A stretch of DNA of 18,049 nt from NCBI GenBank assembly GCA_003118195.1, contig BEXV01000076.1, positions 198,216 through 216,264 of the forward strand, in the 5' to 3' direction. Below, one piece after another: positions 1 through 8,690 of the stretch (positions are counted from its first letter, which is position 1; each line of letters starts with the position of its first letter). The notes under the pieces are model-generated. The model was not told where the DNA came from and ran no database searches. It was given only the letters and a program-made list of their open reading frames with translations. The stretch comes from Hemicentrotus pulcherrimus (lineage: Eukaryota; Echinodermata; Echinoidea; Camarodonta; Strongylocentrotidae). Made by a program: the position numbers and the translations under genes.

Positions 1-48
1 ATATACCCCTCCTCTGTACATGACACATCACCACAAACTAGACCTAAT

Positions 49-375
49 GAAAGTGATCCATTGAAATTCATCGTCTAAAACTTTAAAATAAATCATCATA
101 TGATTCAACATGGACTTCATCATAAAATTGTACCTTTGAATTTCATTGTGAGCACATAATCGATTAAAAATGGAGTGCACAGACACAGTTTCCCCTAACC
201 CAATCCCTCCACCCCCCCTCCCTTTGCCTCATAAATGTACCACTCTTTGAAATTGCATAGTTATGCAGAATTTCAAACAAAATTATCACATCACTTAAAA
301 CATGGACTTCATCATAAAAATGCACCATTGAATCTCATTGTAGAGCACATAATCACTTGGCGATGGTGCGGGAAG
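49..375. repeat. Two-copy direct duplication, period about 192 bp
   Basis: Two diverged copies of a unit lie head to tail. The best-matching part begins CATGGACTTCATCATAAAA at 109 and recurs at 301. The block AGCACATAATC at 151 recurs at 344, so the offset is 192-193 bp. Weaker matches extend left, where TTGAAATTCAT near 61 corresponds to TTGAAATTGCAT near 246. The copies continue rightwards to an ATGG(A/T)G-like stretch. The left boundary may lie upstream of the window start. No open frame or transposon end is visible in the unit; I read it as local tandem duplication or the decayed remnant of an array. Confidence 0.75.
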
Positions 376-1100
376 TTTCCCTTTGCGACCTGCCGTGCTG
401 ATTGTTCTATCCCCTGTCAATTCTCCCACCTCAGGTGTCTAATGCTTGCTCGGGCGGGGCCCAGGTGGTGTTGAAAGAGGTGCCAATTCGACACCCTCCG
501 AAATTCCATAATTAGGCCTCGCATTATGAGGTGTTCTGTGCCTGCTTTTGTAAGCCGTTTGTCTACTTGTATAACGAGGCAGACTGATTGAATTCTATTT
601 CAATTTGATAATAGTTCATTAGGGAACTATAGTGCTGTTGTTTTGTACACCAAAAGCTTAATAATTAAAGTGTACAATTGATTTTATAGAGAATCTACCA
701 AAAATAACAAATTGTAAGTTTGTGAATTTATTTAGATATTTTTATTCTATAAAATGGTCATGTATATCAACAGTGTTTCATGAATACAAATAAGTATTTA
801 TTTAAATATATTAATCCATGTATAATATTGCATTGGTAAGGTAGCAAGATGAAAATAACATTGTATAAAGTAGGGATGACTGTTATTGAATCACAACACT
901 GAAAAAGAGGATAACAGTAGAAAAACAATCAAAAACAGCATAAAATCAATGAAAAGGTCTACAAAAACAAAAACAAGAACAATCAAAGCAATACACTATG
1001 AAGCAAAGCAAATAAAGTATACACACTTATTTGGTTTAAGATTCAAGATTTATTTTATTCAATACTCAAAACCTTGCAGTTGAATTGTTACTGAATTTAC
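376..1100. other. Unannotated AT-rich stretch with a short GC-richer patch
   Basis: Bases 376-490 are more GC-rich than what follows and contain a CACCTCAGGTG palindrome at 427-437 and CAGGTGG at 462-468. From 490 to 1100 the sequence is AT-rich with frequent stops in every frame. The only longer open run (886-1083) starts with TTG and is Lys/Asn/Thr-rich, as translated A-rich DNA is. I see no RNA gene or transposon end here. Confidence 0.6.
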
Positions 1101-1102
1101 TG

Positions 1103-1385
1103 AATTTAAAATGCCAACAGAAATTAATCTAGAAGTGGGGAACCATGGGAATTTCATTAAAATTGAAACCAGTTGAAAGTAATTTATGAAAATATTAAAT
1201 CATATTTAAAAAACATATAACAACTACAAACGGAGAAAACGGATCCAAGCAAATGACAAAAGAAAAAAAATCTACAAAAATTGCAAATTTAAAATGACAA
1301 TAGAAATTAATCTAGTAATGGGAAACCTTGGGAATCTCATCAAAATTGAAACCAGGTGAAAGTAATTTAGAAAATATATAATCAA
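1103..1385. repeat. Two-copy direct duplication, period about 183 bp
   Basis: A unit starting AATTTAAAATG at 1103 recurs at 1286. Both copies continue through AGAAATTAATCTAG, a GGGAAACC-like block, ATTGAAACCAG and GAAAGTAATTTA, with scattered substitutions over roughly 95 bp. Between the matching parts lies AT-rich filler of unclear origin. There are no terminal inverted repeats or coding potential. The period is close to that of the unrelated duplication at 49-375. Confidence 0.75.
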
Positions 1386-2440
1386 TGAATTGGAAAATTG
1401 TCAATATAAGGACTGATTCAATCATGACTACAAATTATTTTCATTGTTGAATATTTATATATTGTGAATAAAGAAAAAAAATGCTCAGTTTTAATTACAT
1501 AATATTGCACAGCAAAATTTGAATAATGAAAAGAAAAGCTACCTTACCGAATTAGAAAGTTGACAAAGACAAAGTACTAAATGGACAATGCACTACAGAA
1601 AGATAGACATTACATAAGTGGTATGATAAAATGGGGGAGAGGGGTGGGGGGAGAAGCACTTTTGTTGCTTCTTCTATTTATCAAGAACTTATTTTCAACC
1701 ATTTACCAATATTTGTTCCTAGTGAGTTTTTTTTGTATTGAGTCTACTCACAAGTCTCATATACCTTAATCTAGGCTTTAAACATGCTCTTTCTCTTTTC
1801 AGAAGCAATATTTAAAGCGGATAATTTGAATATATATTGAATTGGTTTGAATTAAGTTTTGTAGGATTGTAAATAGTTAACTTGTAAATATATGTACGTG
1901 TATGGAACCAAAAACCTTCAGAGTAAAATATTTTGGTTGATCGGTATCCTTTAAAATCTGTACTAATAATTCATGGTACATAATTATCAACATGAGATTT
2001 TTGTTGGTAGGTATCGCAAATTCAGGCATTTTACAGATATTCAAAAGTGAGATATCGAGCAAAAACTTTGACATTTACATTGGCAGTGTTTTCCTCTAAA
2101 GGCCTTTTTATTTTATAGCTACAAGAACGTGTTTGTTGGAAATATGTTTTTCCCCCTTCTTTTCAAATTGCTGTATGTAATTATTCCTGTCCCTGTTTGT
2201 GGTGCAACTCATAAAAATTTATTGCATCTGGTTAGGTTAGTTATAGACATTGTAAATGGGAACAAGAGGAAATAACCTTGCAAAAAATATGATCCCACCT
2301 TTTATAATTTCAGAATTTGAAATGGGGATGGAAAGAGAACCTGTGAGAGAAGAAAGGGTATTTTGAAGAATGTATAGCAGTGGATGCGTGACGGTAGAAC
2401 AGCCTCAATAAAATAAAAAAACTGGGTTTCATAAGTGACA
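1386..2440. other. Unannotated AT-rich DNA with an isolated splice-acceptor-like site
   Basis: The stretch is AT-rich with stops in all frames. A G-rich run with tracts of 5, 4 and 6 G lies at 1633-1651. A good acceptor consensus, a pyrimidine run ending TTTTCAG, lies at 1787-1802, preceded by a branch-like CTTAAT. The sequence after it reaches a stop within nine codons and is AT-rich, so an exon is not supported beyond the signal. An AATAAA word lies at 2407-2412 with nothing tying it to that site. Confidence 0.5.
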
Positions 2441-2640
2441 TTATTCTGATGAAGGCCTGACACCATTTAATCAGGACGCACAAAAGCCTTAATTTCAGCG
2501 GGGAAAAGTCCGCCATGGAAATTCCCACAAAGCAATTTCACTGTTAGGGAGGAAGGGCGAAACAATGCGCCATATTATATCACCTCACGTCCGCACTAGA
2601 TTTTCGCACCAGAACTAAATGAGGTTCATTCACGGGGGGA
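2441..2640. promoter_or_regulatory. GC-richer patch with a kappaB-like motif, possible regulatory element
   Basis: This patch is noticeably less AT-rich than its flanks. GGAAATTCCC at 2517-2526 fits the Rel/NF-kappaB consensus GGGRNNYYCC when read on the minus strand. A looser kappaB-like word, GGGGAAAAGTCC, lies just upstream at 2500-2511. No open frame of note crosses it. Regulatory function is inference from motif and composition only, and single ten-base matches also occur by chance. Confidence 0.2.
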
Positions 2641-3125
2641 AAAAAGAAGCCATGTTGTCTTAGGAATTGACATTATTGTTGGTCATGGATGACCTTTCTA
2701 TTTATTGTCAGTTGGGTTTGTTGTCGGTTTTGAATGACATGGTGTGAAGATTCCCTTTTTGTTCAGTCGTGCTCATTCTCGCAGATTCTTCCGGTTGCAT
2801 TGTGTTGGTGAAAAAACCTGGAGTAATATTGCAGAGCCTTGAGTACCTTGCGTGTCTGCATGTGAGAGGCATGCAAGACACCAATATTAGTATTATTGCA
2901 GTTATTATTTGCATGGACATATTGGATATGATATATTATAAAGAAGAAAGACAAAAAATGAAAAGACATATTTCTGTGAGACTTTTAAAGCTCTTTGATT
3001 TGTTGAATAATCTTTACTTATTTGTAGCTACCAATACCTGCAGCTTCCTCTCTTTGTCCTATATTTTGTTTAATCCTCATATATATATTTATTTTTATTT
3101 TTTGATCTCTTTCCTTTTATAGTTA
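2641..3125. other. Unannotated stretch, no gene recognised
   Basis: The longest open run, 2769-3122 on the plus strand, begins with GTG and ends in hydrophobic residues encoded by T-rich DNA. It lacks a plausible ATG context and recognisable motifs, and minus-strand runs overlap it. I see no RNA gene, transposon end or tandem repeat. Confidence 0.5.
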
Positions 3126-4260
3126 ACCCTTTACCACCTTGAAGCCCCTTCCTTCCCCAATTCCCTTCCTTCCCCGATATCCTTTCTTCCCTTATATCTT
3201 TATCTCCTCTTCTCTCCCAATCTAGCTGGATTCATCTTTATTCCCTCTTCCCCTGGTTGGTCTCCCATCCCTCTCCTCCTAATCCATGCACCATCACATC
3301 TTTCAATTGTCTCCATTCTCCTCTTCTCCCATGTGATCTCAATTGAGCCTCCCTCCCTCATGTCTTTCACTCGCTGGCTGATTTTTTCGTCATTCCCTTC
3401 CTTCCTTCTTTCCTCCTGCCACTCTATTTTCCCACCCTTTCCCCTTTCCTTGTCTTCCCTTTATTGCCCTTCTTCCTCCCTTCTTCCTTCTTCCCCCCTG
3501 CCCCTACTTTTCCGTCTTGTTCCCGCCCTTTCCTCTTCCCTGGTTTTACCTGTATCACCTTCAGGTCCCTTCCTTCCCTTTCCTTCCCTTTCCTTCCCTC
3601 CTTTCCTCTCCCCTGCCCTCCCCTCCCGTTCCTTTCCTTTCCCCTCTCCTTCACTTCCCCTTCACTCCCCTCCCCTCCCCTCCCCTTCCCTTTCCCTCCC
3701 CTTTCCCCTTGACATTTCTTTTCCCCATCTCTTGATCTATTTCCTTTCACTTTACCCTTCCCTCCTCACCCATGCATTCTCAGAACCCTCACTTGTCTCT
3801 ATTCTCATGTCCTCCCTTTTGAGCTCATGCCTAATGTCTTTTGATCATCTTTATGATTCACTTTGCCCCTTTATTCTGTCTCTCCCTTCCTCTGTGTCCT
3901 TCCCTGCACCTATTTCCTCCTTTTATCTTTCCATGGTCTTCCCTCTATCCTCTTCAATTAACTCCCCCTCCTTTTCCCTTCCCTGTCTCTTGATCTCCAC
4001 CCCTTCTACTACTCCACAGTCACCCATCCCTCTCCTCATCCATGCATCCTCCCATTTCCTTCATTACTTTTCCCCTGGTCTTCCTTTTACCCCATTCAAC
4101 TCCCCCTTCCCCCTTCTTTCTCTCCATCCCTCCTCCCACTCCACAGTCACCCATCCCTCTCCTCATCCATGCGCCATCACATCTCTTCATTGTCTGCTTT
4201 CACCTCTCCTCTCTTTTGAGCTCCATTGAGTCTCCCTTGTGTCTTTCGTTTGCCGATTAA
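3126..4260. repeat. Polypyrimidine block, decayed long-period tandem repeat
   Basis: About 1.1 kb in which the plus strand is overwhelmingly C and T. Inside it is a decayed repeat whose units share CCCATCCCTCTCCTC, then a CATGC anchor, then CCATCACATCT, a TTCATTGTCT-like block, CATTGAG(C/T)CTCCCT and TGTCTTTC. CATGC anchors lie at 3285, 3771, 4041 and 4168. The last two are 127 bp apart within a clear duplication (ACTCCACAGT at 4011 and 4138). The other spacings, 270 and 486, are roughly multiples of this unit. Between anchors are runs of CCCTT and TTCC. Frames through it are Pro/Ser/Leu/Phe-rich artefacts. Long pyrimidine tracts of this kind can form triplex DNA. Confidence 0.75.
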
Positions 4261-4640
4261 CACTCCCTGCTTCTGATTGCTAGCGCAAGTGTTGGCCCGA
4301 GCCGGCTGAATGAAGGCAAATGAGCGGCTGGCCCTACCAGATGTGTCTCCCAAAACCCTCAAAGAATGGACCTTTCAAAGTGTGAATTGAATTTAATCTC
4401 ATGTTCTTTTTTTTCTTTCTCCATCTTGTTGTTCTGGTACGAGGTGTTGGTGACATAATTGTGCAAGAAATGAACAAGGATGAGGAAAATAGAAAACACG
4501 ATGACTAGCCATGACTAGAGATGAGACATAAAATGAGAAAAAGGGGGTAAACAGGAAAAGGAACGAGCTTGGTAGGAACAGGAAAGGCTTTAAAGGATTG
4601 GTATTGATGGTGTAAGGGAATTTTTTGAAAGAAAAAGAGA
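4261..4640. other. Unannotated stretch flanking the polypyrimidine block
   Basis: Bases 4262-4350 are comparatively GC-rich, with AGCCG near 4300 and CGGCT near 4326 as a small inverted pair. After that the plus strand becomes purine-rich (AGGAAAAG, GAACAGGAAAGG), the opposite bias to the block before it. No coding frame is convincing; the minus-strand run at 4399-4761 is Pro/Phe/Ser-rich low complexity. Confidence 0.45.
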
Positions 4641-4650
4641 TCATAGTACA

Positions 4651-4925
4651 TGTATTAGGGTTGGGCTCGCAATCAGGTTTTAGTTTAAGTGTAGGTATAG
4701 GATTAGGTGGGTTGAGGATCCAAGTTAAGAATTTGGTTAACATAGGCAACAAAAAATTCATACAACCAGCTTGAAATATAGATATTTATGTCATAGGGAA
4801 CTTGTTCCAAAAATAAGAAACCAGCTCAAAGGTTTTCAGGTTTGGGGTTTAAATTGGTTTTTAGTTTAGGGTCAGGGTTAGGTAGACCTAAAATAAGGTG
4901 CTGGGTTGAAGTTAGGAATAGCATA
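4651..4925. repeat. Degenerate TTAGGG-like sequence in two copies
   Basis: Two copies of a unit rich in TTAGG/TAGGGT words are offset by about 181-194 bp. TAGTTTA at 4681 recurs at 4862, and GGGTTGA at 4709 recurs at 4903. The matching parts carry GGTTTTTAGTTTA, a GGNTTAGGT-like run and GGGTTGA. The copies are too degenerate to be a true telomere. Similar words recur at 12291-12309 and 13425-13495, so this looks like an interspersed family or independent decayed microsatellites. Confidence 0.5.
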
Positions 4926-4964
4926 TTGCCTGTGAAACATTTGTTACCAAAGAATTCTCCCAAC

Positions 4965-5219
4965 AATAATAATAATAGGCATTTCTATAGCGCAGTCTTT
5001 CTAAAAATTCTATTCTGAGGCGCATTTATTATTACCCCAGCTTTATCCTAGCTGCCATTACAGTGCTCCAGCATTTCAAGTAATTAATTCCTGCCCGGTA
5101 CCCATTTACATCACCTGGGTTGAGTGTGGCAAATGTAGATCAATGTCTTGCCAAAGGGACTCGAACTACGGACCTTGTGATCGACAGTCCGGCGATGTAT
5201 CCACTCGACCACGACACCA
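4965..5219 (-). mobile_element. tRNA-derived SINE, minus strand, (AAT)n tail
   Basis: Read on the minus strand from 5219, the element begins with a tRNA-like head. TGGTCGAGTGG (complement of 5201-5211) fits the RNA polymerase III A box, and AGTTCGAGTCC (complement of 5157-5167) fits the B box. Their 33 bp spacing suits a tRNA. The head resembles a Ser/Leu-type tRNA but shows no full cloverleaf, so it is not a functional tRNA gene. A body of about 150 bp follows, then a tail that on the plus strand reads (AAT)4 at 4965-4976 followed by TTCTATAGCGC. SINEs rely on a partner LINE that recognises the 3' tail. I cannot assign a named family, and no target-site duplication is clear. Confidence 0.82.
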
Positions 5220-5225
5220 GTGTGT

Positions 5226-5765
5226 TCATATCTTCATTAGACAGCATCGAATCACATCATCACCTGGACCACATGTAGACCAGGACCAGTGTCATATTTG
5301 GACTAGGACCTGGTGCATGTCAACAAGTAAATAGCTCCTAAGCAACTATAACGGTACCGAACAGTAGATTTGTTGAGTCATACAGTATATTGCATCATTA
5401 AAGAAGAAAAAGAGTCTGTAAATATGGCTCATTAAATTGATAAACTAAAATATTATTATTTCACCATATTAAACAAATATGTACATGCATGTCTTCTGTA
5501 TTGATTTTACATTTTGCAGGGCCCCCCAAGTATAACAGTATTTTACCAATTGATAGGGCTGCTCTGTTGAAAAAGTACCATAAATATACATACTTTGTTT
5601 TGTTTGCTAAAATATAAATTAGTGCAAACAATACAAAGCAAGACAGGCAATCAAAACATACAAATTGAAAGCCTAGGAAGAGGCAAAGATATTAAATCTA
5701 AAATGTCAACACAATTATAAGAGGTAATATTCTGTATTACATGTATTTGTTCTAAATACCAGGCC
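5226..5765. other. Unannotated AT-rich stretch between SINE and MITE
   Basis: Frequent stops occur in all frames. An acceptor-like TTTTACATTTTGCAG ends near 5519 and is followed by GGGCCCCCC, with no exon-like sequence after it. I see no transposon ends, RNA gene or tandem array. Confidence 0.5.
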
Positions 5766-6170
5766 TTAAAGGGAAGTCGACCCTAATATTTAGTCAGTTT
5801 TAAAAGAAGCAGAAAAAGAAAGGACGGGTCAGTAAATGTTTGAGCAAATTCCTATTAAAAATAAGAAAGTAATGAGTTGCAATCGATCAAACACAAATTG
5901 GCAACTCTGTGACATATCTTACAAGCTCCTCTCCAATAAGTTGCTCTGTACAGAAAATTAAAGAAATGAGATTTTCTTTGTTATTGATGACAAAATAGAT
6001 TATTTCCAAACAGGGGTTGTATAAAAACATATTTGAAATAATTACATTTAGGGTGCATGCATGATTGAAAATTGTCTTGATCGAAAATAAAAATTTAATA
6101 TTTTTTTTTTTTACAGTAAAGAGCAAATGGGAAGGGACCAACTAAATATCAGGGTTGACTTCTCCTTTAG
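5766..6170. mobile_element. MITE-like non-autonomous DNA transposon (copy 1)
   Basis: The element is bounded by terminal inverted repeats. The left arm at 5766-5794 starts TTAAAGGGAAGTC, and the complement of the right arm (6141-6170) starts CTAAAGGAGAAGTC. By eye, about 26 of 29 positions match with one gap. It begins at a TTAA and ends at TTTAG, consistent with a TTAA target duplication with one decayed copy. The 5' part carries AAGAAGCAGAAA near 5805 and AATAAGAAAGT near 5860, both shared with the second element at 9997-10534. It has no transposase frame, so mobility would have required enzyme from elsewhere. Assignment to piggyBac or another TTAA-targeting superfamily is inference. Confidence 0.82.
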
Positions 6171-7160
6171 ATATTTATTTCTTAGCAAGAGAATTTGTTG
6201 TCCTACCTATCTTGTTGGATCATGAGATACATGTATTTACAATCTCAATGCACATATTCAAGATTGGTTTCATTCCCATCTGCATATAAACTCAGTCAAA
6301 TGGTTCCACAGGCAACAGTGCAAATAAGTTTCAGAGAAAGGAGAACATTCTAAGAGAACTACACAATGTAGTCATCTATGCAAAATTCACCACCAAACAC
6401 TGCTGTGTGGGACCTGATTTAAAACTAACATGAAAATGCCAATCTGGGGCAATAATGTGTGCTCTTATTGGAACAAAGTTGACTTTATGTTGATCATTTT
6501 GCCTCGTCAAGACATGAATTCCTCTTGCATGTGTTTTCCCCGTATGTGAAGTATGTTGTGGATTAAGATCACTTAAGCAATAGCTGTTCCATAGTCGATG
6601 CGCATGTCATAACATGAGGAGTAGAGTAAGAAATGGTGGCATGGCAAAGCGCTTGCCATTTGATACCTTGTTAGCCCCACATATTGCATTAGGCGTTGTG
6701 TCTGGCCTGACGAATAAATCAGGGTTTCGGAGGTGGCACGAGATGAGGATGATCCTGCGATAAAGTAGGTCATACATGATTATACATGATCATGTTTACA
6801 GCCAGAAGGGCATTAGATTATGGAGGAAAGATATTGTTTGTGTATAATAGTGCATCAGCATGTTTAGACTCTAGAGCAAAAAAGACATAAGTTTGGTGAG
6901 GAATGATATGGAGCTTATACGTACATCGTTGTTGGTTTTCAGTCAGTCACTGTACACATGTCCACATGGATTTTGGCATGAAGTATCTTCTTTGGGTATT
7001 GCTTCCATGATAGAGGTAACTGTTTCTGTTTCACAAAGAAAAACATACACCTACATGTACTTAGTCCAAACACATTGTTCAGCACGCTTATAGTTTGGCA
7101 AGGATTGATCCACATTGGCCACTCTCTAACCAGGTGTAAATAGGTTCCTGGCAATTGCTA
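6171..7160. other. Unannotated intergenic or intronic DNA
   Basis: No gene or element is recognised. ATACATGAT is repeated in direct tandem near 6772-6790. Bases 6590-6770 are somewhat richer in GC, and a minus-strand run of 66 codons lies there, but it lacks recognisable motifs and splice context. ACATGTA words are present at 6233 and 7054. Confidence 0.45.
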
Positions 7161-7185
7161 GGGTAATAATAATTGCAGGGCCTTA

Positions 7186-7321
7186 GCAGTATAGCAAAAG
7201 CAGTATTGATAATGATATGAAAACCTTGGTTAAAAAGCCCCAGTTATTATTTAATTACTAAATAATCAATATTAGTTATTATAATCATTGTCAATAAGGT
7301 CCTTCCAGCGCTTTATACTGC
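7186..7321. repeat. Nested foldback (three co-centred inverted-repeat arms)
   Basis: Three pairs of arms share nearly the same centre. The outer pair is GCAGTATA at 7186-7193 with TATACTGC at 7314-7321 (perfect 8 bp). The middle pair is TATTGATAATGAT at 7204-7216 with ATCATTGTCAATA at 7284-7296 (12 of 13). The inner pair is TTATTTA at 7247-7253 with TAAATAA at 7259-7265 (perfect 7 bp, 5-base loop). Such nesting suggests a decayed palindromic MITE or a hairpin-forming insertion. The ends and any target duplication are unclear. Confidence 0.5.
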
Positions 7322-7879
7322 GGCAAAACCTCTATTAATTAATTCATTTTTTAAATAGAGTTCTGAGGAGACACAGAAAGGATTATATCATCCATGGGTT
7401 AAGAAATATGAATCAAGAATATCTTGACCTATATACTTTCACCTTGCTAGCTGTCCACGAATGAAGCCATAGATTAATTAATGATGCTGTGTAGTACTTG
7501 AAATAGATAAGACTGACTGACAGTCCAAAACAAGCAAGGAGTTATTCTTACTGCAGTTTTAAGAGAATTTTTGATGAAAAATAACATTTTTTAAAGTACC
7601 CTGTGCTCTTTTATAATTTCTCTAAACATGGTGGGCGTTTCATGACATAAGAGACTTCTTCCAAACACTGTTAAAAAATAGTAACCTTTGAATAATGCTT
7701 TGTAGCTGTTCTTTGATAGTCCCTCAACTACACCCTTGCATAACATTATTGGGCAGAACTCTGATAATCAAATCAATGAAGTAACAACACTCCTTTGAGG
7801 TCACAGAAAGACTAGGATAATTTTAATAACCACGTTATTCTCTCTTTTCATTTTTATTTCTCCACCATATTGTCTTCAG
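7322..7879. other. Unannotated AT-rich DNA upstream of the GC-rich island
   Basis: No open frame, repeat unit or RNA gene is recognised. The last 50 bp become T/C-rich (TCTCTCTTTTCATTTTTATTTC near 7840-7860), forming the pyrimidine tract of the acceptor-like site at 7879. Confidence 0.5.
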
Positions 7880-8172
7880 GGCCCATCGCAGCTGGACAGA
7901 TTCTTCCTCTACCATTCATCTCGAACACCGATATAAAAAGAATGTGACATCAGCGAAGGACAACGCTCCTCACACGTAGGTTCTTCTTGTCCGTCACAAA
8001 TGCAAACAAGGTTTTTGGATGAAGGCGGCCAAAGCTCAAAGCGTCGTCGATCGTCCTCCGCCCGTTCTGCTGACACTTTGCAGAGAGTGTGCCCGACACC
8101 TGCCTTTGTTGGTGTCCGTTGTCACGTCGGTCCCTTCCAAAGCTCCGCCTCGCGTGTCCTTTCTCTCCCAAG
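7880..8172 (+). other. Candidate exon: GC- and CpG-rich island with splice-like edges
   Basis: By hand count this 293 bp is about 53% GC and rich in CpG, against a clearly AT-rich background. The left edge is an acceptor-like pyrimidine tract ending TTGTCTTCAG at 7879; the right edge is a strong donor, CCAAG then GTATGA. As an internal coding exon all three frames meet early stops (first at 7934-7936 in the frame from 7880). As a first exon starting near 7962, two ATGs open into the donor. One at 8000 gives 57 codons, beginning MQTRFLDEGG and passing through an Arg/Ser-rich segment. One at 8019 gives 51 codons with a hydrophobic stretch. Neither has a good Kozak context. A 5' UTR or non-coding RNA exon is equally possible. 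No domain is recognised. Confidence 0.4.
7932..7962 (+). promoter_or_regulatory. Candidate TATA-box core promoter
   Basis: TATAAAAAG starts at 7932. Thirty bases downstream, at 7961-7962, is a CA dinucleotide suitable as a start site, the standard TATA-to-start spacing for RNA polymerase II. The box lies within a CpG-rich island and ahead of a donor splice site at 8172. TGACATCA at 7945-7952 resembles a cAMP-response half site. The motif is short and an internal-exon reading of the same island competes with it, so this is tentative. Confidence 0.3.
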
Positions 8173-8690
8173 GTATGAATAATATGCTTTTAATTAGCCA
8201 TTTGCGGGGAAAGGCCGCCCTTCTGGAGTTAGGTCTTTAACAAGGTGTTTCATTTCACACTCTTCTTCAATTTGATTGAGGTTCTGGTATGTAATCTTTA
8301 CTATGAGCATCGTTCAGTGAGATGTATTTCAATGAGAGGAATAGAGAGATTTTTTCCCTAGCGTATTGATGATAGGATTGTACTGTCAAGTATTATAGTT
8401 ACGTGAATGTTTGGATATCCGAGGATACACTGCACAACCCAACCCCACTCTCTGCTCCATCTCCTCCCCTTTATTGCTATTTCGATGAGAGCAAAGGGAA
8501 GTTTCTTCTCAAGATGTAAGCAGATTTTGACTGTCAAGTTTTACATTTTATATTGATTGAATACAAATTGATGTCTTGGTATGCAAAGTAATACTGTACA
8601 TGCTTATCTCCTTCTCAATTTACCCATTATGTTTATAAGAAAAAGGAGTTGGTTTTTTATTTTTATGTTTACCGTCGTTTCATTTCTAAG
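8173..8690. other. Unannotated stretch following the exon candidate
   Basis: This is AT-rich apart from 8430-8470 and contains no recognised gene or element. If the exon candidate at 7880-8172 is real, this would be the beginning of its intron; the donor at 8173 is followed by ordinary non-coding sequence. Confidence 0.45.

Noticed and set aside
427..468. Cluster of CACCT/CAGGTG E-box words
   Set aside because: Three six-base matches in a GC-richer patch are too weak to call a regulatory element.
886..1083. 65-codon open run rich in Lys, Asn and Thr
   Set aside because: It starts at TTG, which is not used as a standard start in eukaryotes, and reflects A-rich DNA. Many other short runs in the window have the same problem.
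1787..1830. Strong acceptor-like site suggesting an exon at 1803
   Set aside because: The sequence after it is AT-rich and reaches a stop within nine codons, with no linked poly(A) signal in a convincing position.
3333..4229. 298-codon open frame, the longest in the window
   Set aside because: It translates the polypyrimidine block, giving only Pro/Ser/Leu/Phe low complexity. Other frames across the same DNA are also open, which is what C/T-only sequence does because stop codons need purines.
5157..5219. A functional tRNA gene on the minus strand
   Set aside because: A and B boxes are present, but no full acceptor and anticodon stems are visible, and the sequence continues into a SINE body with an (AAT)n tail.
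5143..5334. 63-codon open run across the SINE head
   Set aside because: It lies in the tRNA-like head of a minus-strand SINE and its flank, with no sign of coding.
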